Shown here: positions 17,832-26,813 of the stretch, one piece after another
Layout: every line of letters begins with the position of its first letter
Position numbering within the stretch: the stretch's first letter is position 1
Origin: Candidatus Thorarchaeota archaeon SMTZ1-83
GTDB lineage: Archaea > Asgardarchaeota > Thorarchaeia > Thorarchaeales > Thorarchaeaceae
NCBI GenBank assembly: GCA_001563325.1
Contig: LRSK01000051.1
Location: 1 to 64,000 of the forward strand
Reading direction: 5' to 3'
DNA: 64,000 nucleotides
Made by a program: the position numbers and the translations under genes
Notes under the pieces: model-generated
What the model was told of the DNA's origin: nothing
The model's database searches: none
What the model saw: only the letters and a program-made list of their open reading frames with translations

Positions 17832-18272
17832 ATGCCTCGGCCAAAGCAATTCAGAAAAGTCGCCGAAGAACCGCGAGTTTCAGTATTCAAGCCTGCGGGA
17901 ATCCCCAGAGTTGAGCTGGAAGAGATACTGGTCACAGTTGACGAGTTCGAGGCGTTCAGGCTGGCTGATTTCGAGAGATTGAATCAGAGAGAGGCCAGTT
18001 CCGTGATGCATGTGAGTCAGCCCACCTTCAACAGAATATTGTCGTCGGCACGGAACAAGATTGCAGAGGCAATGGTCAAGGGGACAGCTCTTCGTTTCGA
18101 AGGGGGAGAGTATGTTCTTCCCTGCGATGTTAGGGTCTTCGAGTGCAATGATTGTGGAAAGTCCATTGAAGCCCCAATGGGAGTCCCCAGACCGCGCGAA
18201 TGCCCTGACTGCGGATCGAGCAGTCTGGCCAGGATGAAGCGAACCAAGGAAGACGGTGAAACAGAAACATGA
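17832..18272 (+). CDS. DUF134 family helix-turn-helix protein
   Basis: 146 residues beginning MPRPKQFRKV, the conserved DUF134 start. The HTH spans about residues 40-75 (EFEAFRLADFERLNQREAS, then MHVSQPTFNRIL). The C-terminal half contains two CxxC pairs (CNDCGKSI, CPDCGSSS), a zinc or Fe-S ribbon. DUF134 proteins commonly neighbour NifB/NifX-like metal-cluster proteins and may regulate them. The stop overlaps the start of the NifX-like gene by 4 bases (ATGA). Confidence 0.85.
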   Translation: MPRPKQFRKVAEEPRVSVFKPAGIPRVELEEILVTVDEFEAFRLADFERLNQREASSVMHVSQPTFNRILSSARNKIAEAMVKGTALRFEGGEYVLPCDVRVFECNDCGKSIEAPMGVPRPRECPDCGSSSLARMKRTKEDGETET

Positions 18273-18643
18273 GCATTCAGAGAATAGCAGTACCAGCTGA
18301 AACAGAACAAGGACTTGAGAGTCCAATCAGCGGGCATTTTGGACAGAGTCCACTCTTTGTAATCTCTACAGTCGAAAATGGAGAGATAGTGAAAGTGGAA
18401 ACACTAAGAAACGCGACGCATGCCAGCTGTGCGGAACCCGTGATGAAACTGGCCGAGAGAGGAGTGCAGGTTCTCCTTGCAGGCGGCATGGGAATGCGTC
18501 CATTCATGGTGACTCAGCAAGTCGGCATAGAAGTAATCAGAGCAGATGGCACTACCGTGGCGGAGGCAGTTGAGAACTTCCTAAGAGGTAACTCGAACAA
18601 GATGGGATCAGATGCGTTATGTGGTGGGGGCGGCCGCCACTAG
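18269..18643 (+). CDS. NifX/NifB-C-terminal-like (Fe-Mo cofactor biosynthesis type) protein
   Basis: 124 residues in the dinitrogenase iron-molybdenum cofactor biosynthesis fold (MTH1175-like): the IAVPAETEQGLESPISGHFG start, a central LLAGGMGMRPF, and a Gly-Cys-rich tail CGGGGRH. These proteins bind metal-sulfur clusters. No nitrogenase genes are present, so a nitrogen-fixation role is not implied. Its TAG stop shares the palindrome CTAG with the TAG of the convergent DUF424 gene. Confidence 0.85.
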   Translation: MSIQRIAVPAETEQGLESPISGHFGQSPLFVISTVENGEIVKVETLRNATHASCAEPVMKLAERGVQVLLAGGMGMRPFMVTQQVGIEVIRADGTTVAEAVENFLRGNSNKMGSDALCGGGGRH

Positions 18644-18942
18644 AGACGTACCCATTGTGCGTGAGGATGACCGTCAATATAGCCGACGGCCTGTTCATGA
18701 ACGAAGCCTGCTTTGATTGCGACTTTCACGCTTGTAGCCCCTACCATATTAGCAATAGTAGCCCGATTGAGATGTTCAACACAGGTCTTCAGGTCAACTA
18801 GGTCTTCTCCGTAGAAGTCCTTCGAAACTCTGAATCTAACAGTACCCTCTACAAGCGTCTTTCCAAGGAGCCCTTGATCACACATCGCTACAACGTAGTG
18901 TCCATCATGAGTCTCACGAACTCGCAGATACACATTGACCAA
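18640..18942 (-). CDS. DUF424 family protein
   Basis: Small archaeal protein, about 100 residues from the TTG at 18942, which has a GGGGGTG ribosome site 5-8 bases upstream. The longer open frame to 18996 would overlap aIF2-beta by more than 40 bases and is unlikely. DUF424 features: VVAMCDQGLLGKTL, FYGEDLVDL. Function unknown, but the family sits next to aIF2-beta in many archaea, suggesting a translation-linked role. Confidence 0.8.
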   Translation of the reverse strand: MVNVYLRVRETHDGHYVVAMCDQGLLGKTLVEGTVRFRVSKDFYGEDLVDLKTCVEHLNRATIANMVGATSVKVAIKAGFVHEQAVGYIDGHPHAQWVRL

Positions 18943-18953
18943 GCACACACCCC

Positions 18954-19379
18954 CTAGACTGGCCTTACCGATGTACGGGCTCCACAGGCTTGACAAACGA
19001 GATAGTAGGCGTTTCCTTCCTTCGCCATGTTTGTGTCAGGACGAGTACACACGGGGCAGATTACATAGGACTCGATATATCGGTTGAGAACATCGTGAAC
19101 TTGCTCAGGGGCGAACTTACCATTGAATATGGCGTTACTGCCCTCTATGTTCCCTGCAGTGGCCAGCTGTCCTGCCACGTATTTTAGAACCTCCTTCCCG
19201 GGTCGGTTTAAGATACTGATTATCTCTTGGAAGTTCTGCCAGAAGCTCCTATTGCCCTGAACCATGAGCTGTATATCGGGAACCTGAAACCGTTCTCCAG
19301 ACCTTCTGAAGGCGTCTTCCGGGACCTGTGATCTTGCCCTGTCTAGGAGGCTCTCGTAGTCGTCCATGTGCCAATTCAC
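18954..19379 (-). CDS. Translation initiation factor aIF2 subunit beta
   Basis: 141 residues: central alpha/beta domain (FWQNFQEIISILNRPGKEVLK) and C-terminal zinc ribbon with CPVC and CQAC. Part of the aIF2 heterotrimer delivering Met-tRNAi to the small subunit. The beta-gamma contact helix is near the N-terminus. Located between the RPA-like gene and DUF424 in one minus-strand run. Confidence 0.95.
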   Translation of the reverse strand: MNWHMDDYESLLDRARSQVPEDAFRRSGERFQVPDIQLMVQGNRSFWQNFQEIISILNRPGKEVLKYVAGQLATAGNIEGSNAIFNGKFAPEQVHDVLNRYIESYVICPVCTRPDTNMAKEGNAYYLVCQACGARTSVRPV

Positions 19380-19426
19380 TCAGTTTTCGCTATTAAGGTG
19401 TCGTTCGATGCGCTGCTCAGACTAGA

Positions 19427-20128
19427 CTATGTATTCGCATGCCTGTAGACACCTCTGCTCACTTCCATAATCTTCCCTAGGTCATGGAGATTGATAACCT
19501 TCAGCTGGATATCCGAACGAGCGTGTCCGCGTTCCTCAAAGAACTCGAGGATGTCACTAATCGGGACTCCACCCTTGTCTGCGTGGTTCTCAATGAACTG
19601 GAGAATCTGTCTGTTGACCTTGCCAAATACCTCTGGTTCTTCAGACTCTTCTGTGTCTGTAGATTCTGGGGTGTCCGCAGGTGCAGTTGCACTGAGAGTT
19701 TCTTGAAATTCCGAGATCACCGGAGGAGTCGCTCCGCTCTCAGTTATCATCCCTGAATACCTTTCTAGAAGGTGTAACGACAGGTAATTTGGATCTTCAA
19801 TCTGCCTGATTATCTCAGGGATGATGTAGACCTCGCCCTCACGCTCACGCACTTTTCCCACAACGAGAGTGAGCGCGTCAGTAGCCGTCTTCTCAAGCGA
19901 TTCGGCCTCATCGTCAAATGCCCATGCTTTGATTGTTTCTGTGCCGTCATCGATTGTGATGCTGGCAAGATCCTTACGTGCGAAGTGTTCCACAACGGAA
20001 CCGACGAGCACGACTCGTCTGAGCTCTACACCGTGAGGAGAAATCACATACGGGCCGTTGTCCTTCTTGTAGGTTCCATTTACAATGTCCGACACAGATG
20101 CTCGAACAGCCGTTATTCTCTCTCTCAT
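19427..20128 (-). CDS. RPA32-like OB-fold single-stranded DNA-binding protein
   Basis: 233 residues. The N-terminal OB fold (about 10-120; ASITIDDGTETIKAWAFDDEA) resembles archaeal RPA-associated proteins. A linker rich in Glu, Ser, Thr and Pro follows (about 135-165), then a C-terminal winged helix (ISDILEFFEERGHARSDIQLK). This OB-linker-wH arrangement parallels eukaryotic RPA2. The neighbouring upstream gene is FEN1, consistent with replication or repair. No zinc finger is seen, so it may need a larger partner subunit. Confidence 0.8.
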   Translation of the reverse strand: MRERITAVRASVSDIVNGTYKKDNGPYVISPHGVELRRVVLVGSVVEHFARKDLASITIDDGTETIKAWAFDDEAESLEKTATDALTLVVGKVREREGEVYIIPEIIRQIEDPNYLSLHLLERYSGMITESGATPPVISEFQETLSATAPADTPESTDTEESEEPEVFGKVNRQILQFIENHADKGGVPISDILEFFEERGHARSDIQLKVINLHDLGKIMEVSRGVYRHANT

Positions 20129-20207
20129 GTGAACAGCTCACCTGCTTCAGTAGTTCTGTGTTTCCATCGGTATTTATCATTCTCGGAGGCTCAGTCCTGC
20201 AGCTCGC

Positions 20208-21251
20208 TTAGAAGAAGTCCGTAAGAGAACTCTGCTCTGTAGACCCTCTCGCCTCTTCGAGAGCAACATGAAGTCGTTCCAAGGACTTCTCGACTCTGTT
20301 CGGACTGAAGTCATGCTCAGAACAGAGAATCCGTCTGATGTCCGCATCTTTTGGTTCAGACCACTTGGGTTCCTCTATCTCAACTCTGGGAGGGTTCAAG
20401 AAGATGTCCCGAATCTCATCGTAGGGGAAATCGAGTTTGATACGTTTCTCAGTTTCTACCTTCTCTAGGCTCCCATGTTTCTTAATCCACTTCAGAGCTG
20501 TCTTGGCACCAACGCCTTCCAGCTTGTCGTTATAGTCTGTCCCCACAAGGATTGCCACGTCTATGAGCTGCTCTCTTGTTATCCCCATGAATCTCAAATT
20601 CACGTCTAGGTCAATAAGCTCGGGGTGTATCGTCTTGTATGTTCTCGAACGTGATATTCTGCGCCGACCTGTCAGTGACAGATTACGGATCATTCGGGGG
20701 CAATTGTATAACAGGGAGTCATTATCTTGACTAGCGCTAGCCCACACGATGTTTGACCTAGTCATTTGTGCGGCAAGGGCCTCTCCTTCTGAAGGAGCCT
20801 GTATGACAGGAATCCCTAGAGCTGTGAGTAGCATCTTGCTGCCCTCGACCATCGTTGTAGTGAGCCTTGAGCTGGCCTGAGCTGCCCTCCTTGCGTCCTC
20901 AATCCGTCCCTCCTCCTTTGCACGGATCCACTCCTCTCTTGCCGCTTCGCGTATCTCTTGCCTTCTCTCTACCTCTGTAGCCTTGAGTTTAGGCGCTTCG
21001 CCGTCGAACACATACACGGGATTGATTCCATGCTCCAGAAGGTTCAAGTTCCTATAGAAGAGGCCAGAGAGATGGCTGGTGACACGCCCCTTCGTGTCCA
21101 TGAGTGGTGTACCATCGGGCTGCCGAATACTGGCTAGGAAAGCGTATATAGTGTTGAAAGCATCGACCGCAATTGCGCGGCCACTAAGATGTTGGAGCGA
21201 GATAATCTCAGCCTTCACTATGTCTCCTAGTTTGGTGCCCATGGGCTCCAC
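20208..21251 (-). CDS. fen: Flap endonuclease 1
   Basis: Structure-specific 5' nuclease that removes Okazaki flaps and acts in base-excision repair. 347 residues; N-terminal (MGTKLGDIV, FDGEAPKLK) and internal (APSEGEALAA, VGTDYNDKLEGVGAKTAL) nuclease motifs with acidic metal ligands. The C-terminus ends QSSLTDFF, a perfect PCNA-interacting peptide. An in-frame ATG 3 codons in (MGTKLGDIV) is an alternative start. Followed by the RPA-like gene. Confidence 0.96.
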   Translation of the reverse strand: MEPMGTKLGDIVKAEIISLQHLSGRAIAVDAFNTIYAFLASIRQPDGTPLMDTKGRVTSHLSGLFYRNLNLLEHGINPVYVFDGEAPKLKATEVERRQEIREAAREEWIRAKEEGRIEDARRAAQASSRLTTTMVEGSKMLLTALGIPVIQAPSEGEALAAQMTRSNIVWASASQDNDSLLYNCPRMIRNLSLTGRRRISRSRTYKTIHPELIDLDVNLRFMGITREQLIDVAILVGTDYNDKLEGVGAKTALKWIKKHGSLEKVETEKRIKLDFPYDEIRDIFLNPPRVEIEEPKWSEPKDADIRRILCSEHDFSPNRVEKSLERLHVALEEARGSTEQSSLTDFF

Positions 21252-21306
21252 TCCTGACTGAAGTCACTCATTTCTTCAGTTCATCCATATAACATTCTGA
21301 TTTCAT

Positions 21307-21314
21307 CTTATATC
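21307..21314 (+). promoter_or_regulatory. TATA-like box before the hairpin-rich region
   Basis: CTTATATC, followed about 25 bases later by the first of a series of perfect hairpins and by no credible protein start. Could be the promoter of a non-coding RNA. Confidence 0.4.
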
Positions 21315-21334
21315 TTTACCAAATCCTAACGAGC

Positions 21335-21640
21335 TGTTCACTATGTCCAGCTGGGCCTCTCCAGCTTCGGTGACGAGGTTGGGGTGAGTGATAATGACCC
21401 TGCCGTGGAAAGAACTGTGGAAACTCTCTCTGTCGCCAGGAGTGATGCCCCGGCATCAGGACAGGAGAAGGAGGTCAGGTCTGGAGGAGGGATCCCGTCC
21501 CGATGACGACGGACAATGCTCTTGCTAGTCTTGAAATCCCTTGGATTTCGGAAGATGGTGACACTGGCAGGAGAAGGGTGGAACACAGAGGTTTCTTGCT
21601 GTCGCAGTTCACTCACAGCAAGTTGTAAGAAACAGGTCAG
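21335..21640 (+). ncRNA. Candidate structured non-coding RNA, family unknown
   Basis: About 300 bases with no convincing protein gene but five strong hairpins: AGCTGG/CCAGCT (21349-21366); CTGTC with nested TGATGC/GCATCA closing on GACAG (21430-21464); CCGTC/GACGG (21495-21512); GAAATCC/GGATTTC (21533-21549); and CTTGCTGT/ACAGCAAG with an outer GTTTCT/AGAAAC (21591-21633). A TATA-like box lies about 25 bases upstream. The strand is uncertain, as a TATA-like palindrome at 21656-21665 could drive either direction. I looked for the conserved RNase P and SRP RNA signatures and did not find them, so the family is open. Confidence 0.4.
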
Positions 21641-21655
21641 ATACGCTTCGGCAGG

Positions 21656-21665
21656 TTTATAAAAA
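21656..21665 (+). promoter_or_regulatory. TATA box of the zinc-ribbon/aEF1-beta unit
   Basis: TTTATAAAAA lies about 60 bases before the favoured ATG at 21727. The sequence is near-palindromic and might also act toward the left. Confidence 0.5.
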
Positions 21666-21726
21666 CCGCAAAAATGCCCCCATGAAACGCAACCCGACAA
21701 TACCTTCTGGTGATAACTTGTCTAAC

Positions 21727-21894
21727 ATGAGAGCAATTAGATGTACATCATGTCACCGCTCGATCTCTCCGCAAGAGGACAGCGTGAAGTTCCAGTGTCC
21801 TTCATGCGGCGATTTGATGATTTGGCGGTGCGAGGTCTGTAGACGTTTCTCTGTCAAATATACGTGCCCCAACTGCGCCTTCGAGGGGCCTTGA
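21727..21894 (+). CDS. HVO_2753-type small zinc-ribbon protein
   Basis: 55 residues from the ATG at 21727 (MRAIRCTSCHRSI); an upstream in-frame ATG at 21682 would add 15 unconserved residues very close to the expected transcript start. Four cysteine pairs, CTSC, CPSCG, CEVC and CPNC, form two zinc sites. This family regularly precedes aEF1-beta in archaea, as here (22 bases apart). Function is unclear. Confidence 0.85.
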   Translation: MRAIRCTSCHRSISPQEDSVKFQCPSCGDLMIWRCEVCRRFSVKYTCPNCAFEGP

Positions 21895-21916
21895 CTGTCA
21901 TAGGAGTAAACAAGCG

Positions 21917-22183
21917 ATGGCAAGAGTAGTAGTTACATTGAAGATTATGCCAGATGATGTGGACGTGGACTTGGACGCCCTACTTGAGCGCATTAGAGAA
22001 GTCATTCCAGAGGGCACGGACATTCGGGCAACAGAGATTGCTCCAGTAGCCTTTGGACTCAAGGCACTAAGGATGAACGTCGCAAGAGAGGAGTCGATGG
22101 GCGGAACCGATGATGTTGAGGCCGCAATCAGTTCTCTCGAGGGAGTAGCTCAAGTAGAGGTAGAGCGGGTCTCACGAATTTAG
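21917..22183 (+). CDS. ef1b: Elongation factor 1-beta (aEF1-beta)
   Basis: 88 residues, the whole length of the archaeal protein. Guanine nucleotide exchange factor for aEF1A. Recognised by MARVVVTLKIMPDDVDVDL and by the central IAPVAFGLKALR, which contacts aEF1A. Cotranscribed with the zinc-ribbon gene. Confidence 0.95.
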   Translation: MARVVVTLKIMPDDVDVDLDALLERIREVIPEGTDIRATEIAPVAFGLKALRMNVAREESMGGTDDVEAAISSLEGVAQVEVERVSRI

Positions 22184-22238
22184 GAATCGCGCCCCACGAA
22201 GTAAGTTCATATTGTCGACTCAGGTAGAGAACTCAGAG

Positions 22239-22247
22239 TTTATAAAA
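22239..22247 (+). promoter_or_regulatory. TATA box of cdc48
   Basis: TTTATAAAA, a strong match, 163 bases before the Cdc48 start, implying a leader of about 140 bases. Confidence 0.55.
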
Positions 22248-22409
22248 GCAAACTCAAGGCAATCATCTGAGAACCACACCTCTGCAACGAGAGTACCTCG
22301 GTGTAGATATACCTTGTATGGGAACCAGAAGTTGGGTGACACCTCGGTGCGGGAGTAGCGCCGATTCGTCGTTTCTGAACAAGAAAGAACAGGAGGCTGC
22401 GGCTAAGCA

Positions 22410-24605
22410 ATGGTCGAAATAGTTCTGAAAGTAACAGAGGCCGAGCACAGGGATATTGGTAGATTCATAGTCAGAATCGATGCTATGTCCATGGAGAAGC
22501 TTGGTGTTAGAACTGGGGACATAATCCAGATCAAAGGAAAGAGGGTGACTGCTGCAATAGCTTGGCCAGCCTATCAGGGAGACAAGGGCCGCGAGATAAT
22601 CCGGATGGACGGCAGAATCCGGAGGAATGCTGGCGTAAGCCTAAGTGAGAAGGTGACTGTGTCTCGTGCGAATGAGGAGCCCGCTCGCAACGTCACTCTT
22701 GCGCCAACTTCTGTACCGATTCGGCCCGAACCACGGTTTGAGGAGTTTGTAAAGAGGAAACTCCTGAACTGCCCTGTCACGATAAACGACACTGTCTTCA
22801 TTCCGATTCTGGGTAGAGCGATACCATTCAAGGTCACGGCTGTCAAACCCGCAGGAACTGTTGTGGTACAACACTCGTCTATGTTGGCGATAACTGAGAA
22901 ACCAACAGGTGACATAGTCGGTACGGCACAAGTCACCTACGAGGAGATTGGAGGTCTCGCCGACGCGATTCAGCGGATTCGAGAGATGGTTGAGCTGCCA
23001 ATGAAACATCCAGAGATCTTCAAGCGGCTGGGAATTGATCCGCCTCGTGGACTGATTCTTCATGGCCCGCCGGGCACAGGGAAGACTCTGCTGGCTAAGG
23101 CAGTCGCAAGCGAGTCAGAAGCCAACTTTGTTCATATCAACGGCCCTGAGATAATGTCCAAGTTCTATGGGGAATCTGAACAGAAACTAAGGAAACTCTT
23201 TGAAGAGGCTGAAGAGAACGCTCCCAGTATAATCTTCATTGATGAGCTAGACGCAATTGCGCCAAAGAGAGAAGATGTGCAGGGCGAGGTGGAACGAAGA
23301 GTGGTCGCCCAACTTCTTGCTACGATGGATGGCCTGAAAGCAAGAGGACAAGTCATTGTGATAGGTGCCACGAATAGAGTCAACGCCCTTGATCCTGCGC
23401 TTCGCCGTCCCGGAAGATTCGACCGTGAGATCGAGATAGGAGTGCCGGACGAGACTGGCCGGTTAGAGGTGTTGCATATTCATTCGAGAGGTATGCCTCT
23501 AACGTCTGAAGGCGATACCAGAGTGGACCTACAGAATCTTGCGAGAATCACTCACGGCTTTGTGGGTGCAGACCTCAATGCGTTATGTAGAGAGGCCGCC
23601 ATGAAAGCTCTGAGGAGGTACTTGCCCAAGATAAACCTCGAGGAGGAGGAGATACCTCCAGACGTGCTGGACCAATTGGAGGTCAACAACAATGATTTCC
23701 TCGGAGCACTAAGAGAAATACAACCCTCTGCAGTCAGAGAGGTGTTCATTGAAGTTCCCAATGTCAAGTGGACTGACGTGGGAGGTCTAGAAGACGTAAA
23801 ACAGGAGCTCGTTGAGGTGGTAGAGTGGCCCTTGAAGAAACAGGATTCGTTCAGACGAATCGGAATCACACCACCGAGAGGTGTGCTGATTTGGGGTCCT
23901 CCAGGATGTGGAAAGACACTCCTTGCCAGGGCAGTTGCGACAGAGAGTGAGGCCAACTTCATAAGTGTCAAGGGACCCGAATTGCTCTCCAAGTGGGTCG
24001 GTGAGAGTGAGAAGGCAATAAGAGAGGTCTTCAGAAAAGCACGAACAGCTGCTCCAGCAATCATCTTCTTTGATGAGGTTGATGCTATTGCTCCTACGCG
24101 GGGACGGAGTGCTGGAGATAGTCATGTTACAGAGAGGGTAATCAGTCAGCTTCTGACGGAGATGGACGGACTTGAGTCGATGAAAGACATTATCGTCCTG
24201 GCGGCCACAAATCGCCCTGACTTGATTGACAGAGCTCTATTGAGAACTGGAAGGTTCGACCGGTTCGTATACGTACGGGCTCCGGATACCAAGAGCAGGA
24301 AGGAGATCTTCGACATATACACTCAGAATATGCCACTAGACCCAGACGTTTCAATTGGGGCCCTCGTGGACCAGACCGAGGGGTACGTCGGCGGGGACAT
24401 TGAGGCCGTCTGCAGAGAGGCAGGAATGCGTGCTTTGAGAGAGGACTTGGATGCAGAGGTTGTTTCTTGGAGACACTTTGAATCTGCACTGGCCGTCATC
24501 CACGCATCAGTGACATCGGAGGATATTGAGCGGTTTGAGAAGATAGAGAGGGAAATGCGAAGGTCAACTCAAGCCATGGAGACCACACCTCCACACTATG
24601 TATGA
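22410..24605 (+). CDS. cdc48: Cdc48/VCP-type AAA+ ATPase
   Basis: 731 residues: N-terminal double-psi barrel and clam domain (1 to about 185), AAA module D1 with Walker [11 protein letters not shown] (about 218) and Walker [13 protein letters not shown], and D2 with [10 protein letters not shown] (about 496) and [12 protein letters not shown]. Unfolds and segregates proteins, probably feeding the 20S proteasome. The C-terminus ends HYV; the penultimate Tyr resembles the HbYX proteasome-docking motif, but the third-last residue is His rather than hydrophobic. An AGGAGG lies 13 bases before the start. Confidence 0.97.
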   Translation: MVEIVLKVTEAEHRDIGRFIVRIDAMSMEKLGVRTGDIIQIKGKRVTAAIAWPAYQGDKGREIIRMDGRIRRNAGVSLSEKVTVSRANEEPARNVTLAPTSVPIRPEPRFEEFVKRKLLNCPVTINDTVFIPILGRAIPFKVTAVKPAGTVVVQHSSMLAITEKPTGDIVGTAQVTYEEIGGLADAIQRIREMVELPMKHPEIFKRLGIDPPRGLILHGPPGTGKTLLAKAVASESEANFVHINGPEIMSKFYGESEQKLRKLFEEAEENAPSIIFIDELDAIAPKREDVQGEVERRVVAQLLATMDGLKARGQVIVIGATNRVNALDPALRRPGRFDREIEIGVPDETGRLEVLHIHSRGMPLTSEGDTRVDLQNLARITHGFVGADLNALCREAAMKALRRYLPKINLEEEEIPPDVLDQLEVNNNDFLGALREIQPSAVREVFIEVPNVKWTDVGGLEDVKQELVEVVEWPLKKQDSFRRIGITPPRGVLIWGPPGCGKTLLARAVATESEANFISVKGPELLSKWVGESEKAIREVFRKARTAAPAIIFFDEVDAIAPTRGRSAGDSHVTERVISQLLTEMDGLESMKDIIVLAATNRPDLIDRALLRTGRFDRFVYVRAPDTKSRKEIFDIYTQNMPLDPDVSIGALVDQTEGYVGGDIEAVCREAGMRALREDLDAEVVSWRHFESALAVIHASVTSEDIERFEKIEREMRRSTQAMETTPPHYV

Positions 24606-24624
24606 ACACTAGGACGTGGAATCT

Positions 24625-24885
24625 ATGTCATCATGGAGTGTGTTACCACTAAGGAACGTCATTATTGATATTCTGAACAAGCGTCGAGGCGTCATCCTTG
24701 ATGATGAACTGATAAGAATCTTGAAGAAGGAGTTGGGCGATGAACCCAGTGATGCAGAGCTCAATCAGGCCTTGATGCAACTGGAGATCAACGGTCTTGT
24801 TCATGTGAGTCAGATAACCAAGACAAAACGTAGAATCGAGGTCATAAAAGAGGGAACAGAGTTTCTGGCTGTTGATGAGGACTAG
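24625..24885 (+). CDS. Small winged-helix protein
   Basis: 86 residues from the ATG at 24625, preceded by GTGGA; an in-frame GTG at 24616 is the alternative. The pattern LRNVIIDILNKRRGVILDDELIRIL, then LMQLEINGLVHVSQITK with a basic wing, fits a winged helix-turn-helix. It lies 19 bases after cdc48 and is likely cotranscribed. The role is not known. Confidence 0.7.
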   Translation: MSSWSVLPLRNVIIDILNKRRGVILDDELIRILKKELGDEPSDAELNQALMQLEINGLVHVSQITKTKRRIEVIKEGTEFLAVDED

Positions 24886-24901
24886 ACCGAGGGCGTTTTC
24901 G

Positions 24902-25366
24902 ATGTCGGGAAATCGTGTTCTGGCGGCCGGCAAGTTCGACATTCTTCACCTTGGACATCTTGCGTACCTTCAACAAGCGAGAGAACTAGCTGGCAACGAT
25001 GGGGAGCTTGTTGTCATCGTGGCACTTGACAAGACTATTGAGAATGAGAGAGGTGCACCCCCTGTTTTCCCGGCAGAACAGCGACGTCGGATTGTAGAGT
25101 CACTGAAGATTGTGGACAGAGCGGTTCTGGGGTATGATACAACTGACCACACTTCAATTGTGGTAGACATAGCGCCAGACATTGTCGCGCTCGGGTATGA
25201 TCAACGGACTGACATCAATGCTTTAGAGAGACGTTTCTCAGATTTGGGAATGAGCACAAAGATAGTCAGACTTGAGATGCGTGATGCGGATGGACTGTTT
25301 TCATCCACACTGATTAGAAAGCGCATAATCGACTATTATCGTGAGAATGGTACACCAAGGATTTGA
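24902..25366 (+). CDS. ribL: Archaeal FAD synthase / cytidylyltransferase (RibL)
   Basis: About 154 residues of the nucleotidyltransferase superfamily. Nucleotide-binding HLGH is at the start of FDILHLGHLAYLQQA; the second signature lies in SSTLIRKRI. RibL adenylylates FMN to FAD; glycerol-phosphate cytidylyltransferases look similar. I chose the ATG at 24902, preceded by GAGGGCG, over the one at 24872 that overlaps the upstream gene. Confidence 0.85.
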   Translation: MSGNRVLAAGKFDILHLGHLAYLQQARELAGNDGELVVIVALDKTIENERGAPPVFPAEQRRRIVESLKIVDRAVLGYDTTDHTSIVVDIAPDIVALGYDQRTDINALERRFSDLGMSTKIVRLEMRDADGLFSSTLIRKRIIDYYRENGTPRI

Positions 25367-25367
25367 A

Positions 25368-26702
25368 TCAGATTACCAGCTCACCCCGCGCCGTAGCTTC
25401 TCGTATCAGCTGAGCCCTTCTCTCACGCCGTTCAAAGGTCCACTTCCATATCCCAAATGCCACTGCTGCGGAACCCAGTAGCAATACTAGACCAAGGAGA
25501 GTAAACCATCCCATGGGGAAGTGTATCAAGAAGTCAGGCAAGGGACCAGTGATGAAATAGGGCCAGTTGCAGAACATACCGAATGTATAGAGGAGGCCGA
25601 CAACTGTTAGTTGCTTCAGATAGCCCACTGCATGTCTGTCTTCCTTGAAGAGAAAGATCATGGGGCCCAGCCAGAATAGGTACCAAGGCATGACCCACCT
25701 AAATACAAAGAGGATTGAAGGAAGAATATAGATGTATAGAGGGAACAACAGCAGGAATCTCTCACGCAACGTCGCCTTCATGAAGTCAGACTTGTCCGGT
25801 AGATACATTCGAAACGTGAAGAGCATGAATGCAACGTACATCACAAGGGGAATCAATGCAGGGGGCCACATGTAGAACGTAACAGGATCGTTACTGAATT
25901 CTGGTGTGCCAAGGAATAGCCCAGGAAACATTGGGTTCACAATGTAGGAGCTATACTCGGTTGTATTCAGGAAGTGATACAATAGTGTGCTGAAATCGGC
26001 ACCTAGGAATAGGAATGGAATCACAGTAAGCAGAGTTGATGCGAAGAACCAGATGATTGATAGTGGGGAGATTATGAAGAGGAGGGGCAAAGCAACCGCT
26101 GAGTAGATCTTAGTCTGCACCGAGAGCCCGAGAACAAACATTGCCTTGCCGTGCTGATTCTCTTTACTGAGAACTAGTGCCATCAGAAGCAGGCAGTCTA
26201 CAATAGGCTCAAGCTTTCCTCCCCCAGCAGACATTATCAATCCGTAGATATAGTATCCGGCAAATAGCATTCTTGCCCAGTTCTTGTTGAAGATCCGTTC
26301 TCCAAGTAGGATTGCTACTAGGACAAGATTCAGATTGAAGACCAATGCCAGAATGAAGTTTAGCCATAACGGTTGTACACCTCCTTGACCAGGGAACAAC
26401 CATGCAGCTATTGCGAAGAATATCAGCCCAAACACTGGATATTCGTACGTTACATTGCCCAAGTATTCGGGGAGTGTATAGTTCTCCGGAGGGTAGCCCA
26501 TGGCTTCAGCCACTTCGTCATCGGTCATGCTATACACATTGAAACCGAATCGCCAGAATGCCTCACCGTACATCTCATTTCGATTGCGGTCGCGTTCAAT
26601 GACTAGGAAGTTGGCAAATGGTATTGCTATCATAGAAATAACAAGGCTCAGCACGAGATACCTTCGGAACCGCCATATGGTGATTGAGATTGCGCTGAGC
26701 AT
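25368..26702 (-). CDS. Polytopic GT-C-type glycosyltransferase-like membrane protein
   Basis: 444 residues with about ten hydrophobic segments. The organisation (an external loop with acidic residues after the first helix, many aromatic residues, RWVMPWYLFWLGPMI near residue 340) resembles GT-C (DUF2029/GT87-like) polyprenyl-phosphate-sugar transferases. No specific substrate can be named. It ends 2 bases from the convergent ribL stop. Confidence 0.65.
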   Translation of the reverse strand: MLSAISITIWRFRRYLVLSLVISMIAIPFANFLVIERDRNRNEMYGEAFWRFGFNVYSMTDDEVAEAMGYPPENYTLPEYLGNVTYEYPVFGLIFFAIAAWLFPGQGGVQPLWLNFILALVFNLNLVLVAILLGERIFNKNWARMLFAGYYIYGLIMSAGGGKLEPIVDCLLLMALVLSKENQHGKAMFVLGLSVQTKIYSAVALPLLFIISPLSIIWFFASTLLTVIPFLFLGADFSTLLYHFLNTTEYSSYIVNPMFPGLFLGTPEFSNDPVTFYMWPPALIPLVMYVAFMLFTFRMYLPDKSDFMKATLRERFLLLFPLYIYILPSILFVFRWVMPWYLFWLGPMIFLFKEDRHAVGYLKQLTVVGLLYTFGMFCNWPYFITGPLPDFLIHFPMGWFTLLGLVLLLGSAAVAFGIWKWTFERRERRAQLIREATARGELVI

Positions 26703-26813
26703 ATTCCTTGCCGCCTGGGCTGTAATCAGAGATGTCTTGAAGTGGTCGCATTGGGTCGCTGTAATTAAGCTTTTGTCAACGAGTGCGCCCGCTATTTAAC
26801 GACTAGCAATATA

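Noticed and set aside
21335..21640. RNase P or SRP RNA
   Set aside because: I could not find the universally conserved segments (such as the P4-forming or GNAR-loop sequences) on either strand.
21341..21700. 119-residue minus-strand frame in the hairpin-rich region
   Set aside because: It reads straight through all hairpins, has no resemblance to proteins and no ribosome site.
23552..24064. 170-residue antisense frame inside cdc48
   Set aside because: Shadow; the plus strand encodes unmistakable AAA domains.
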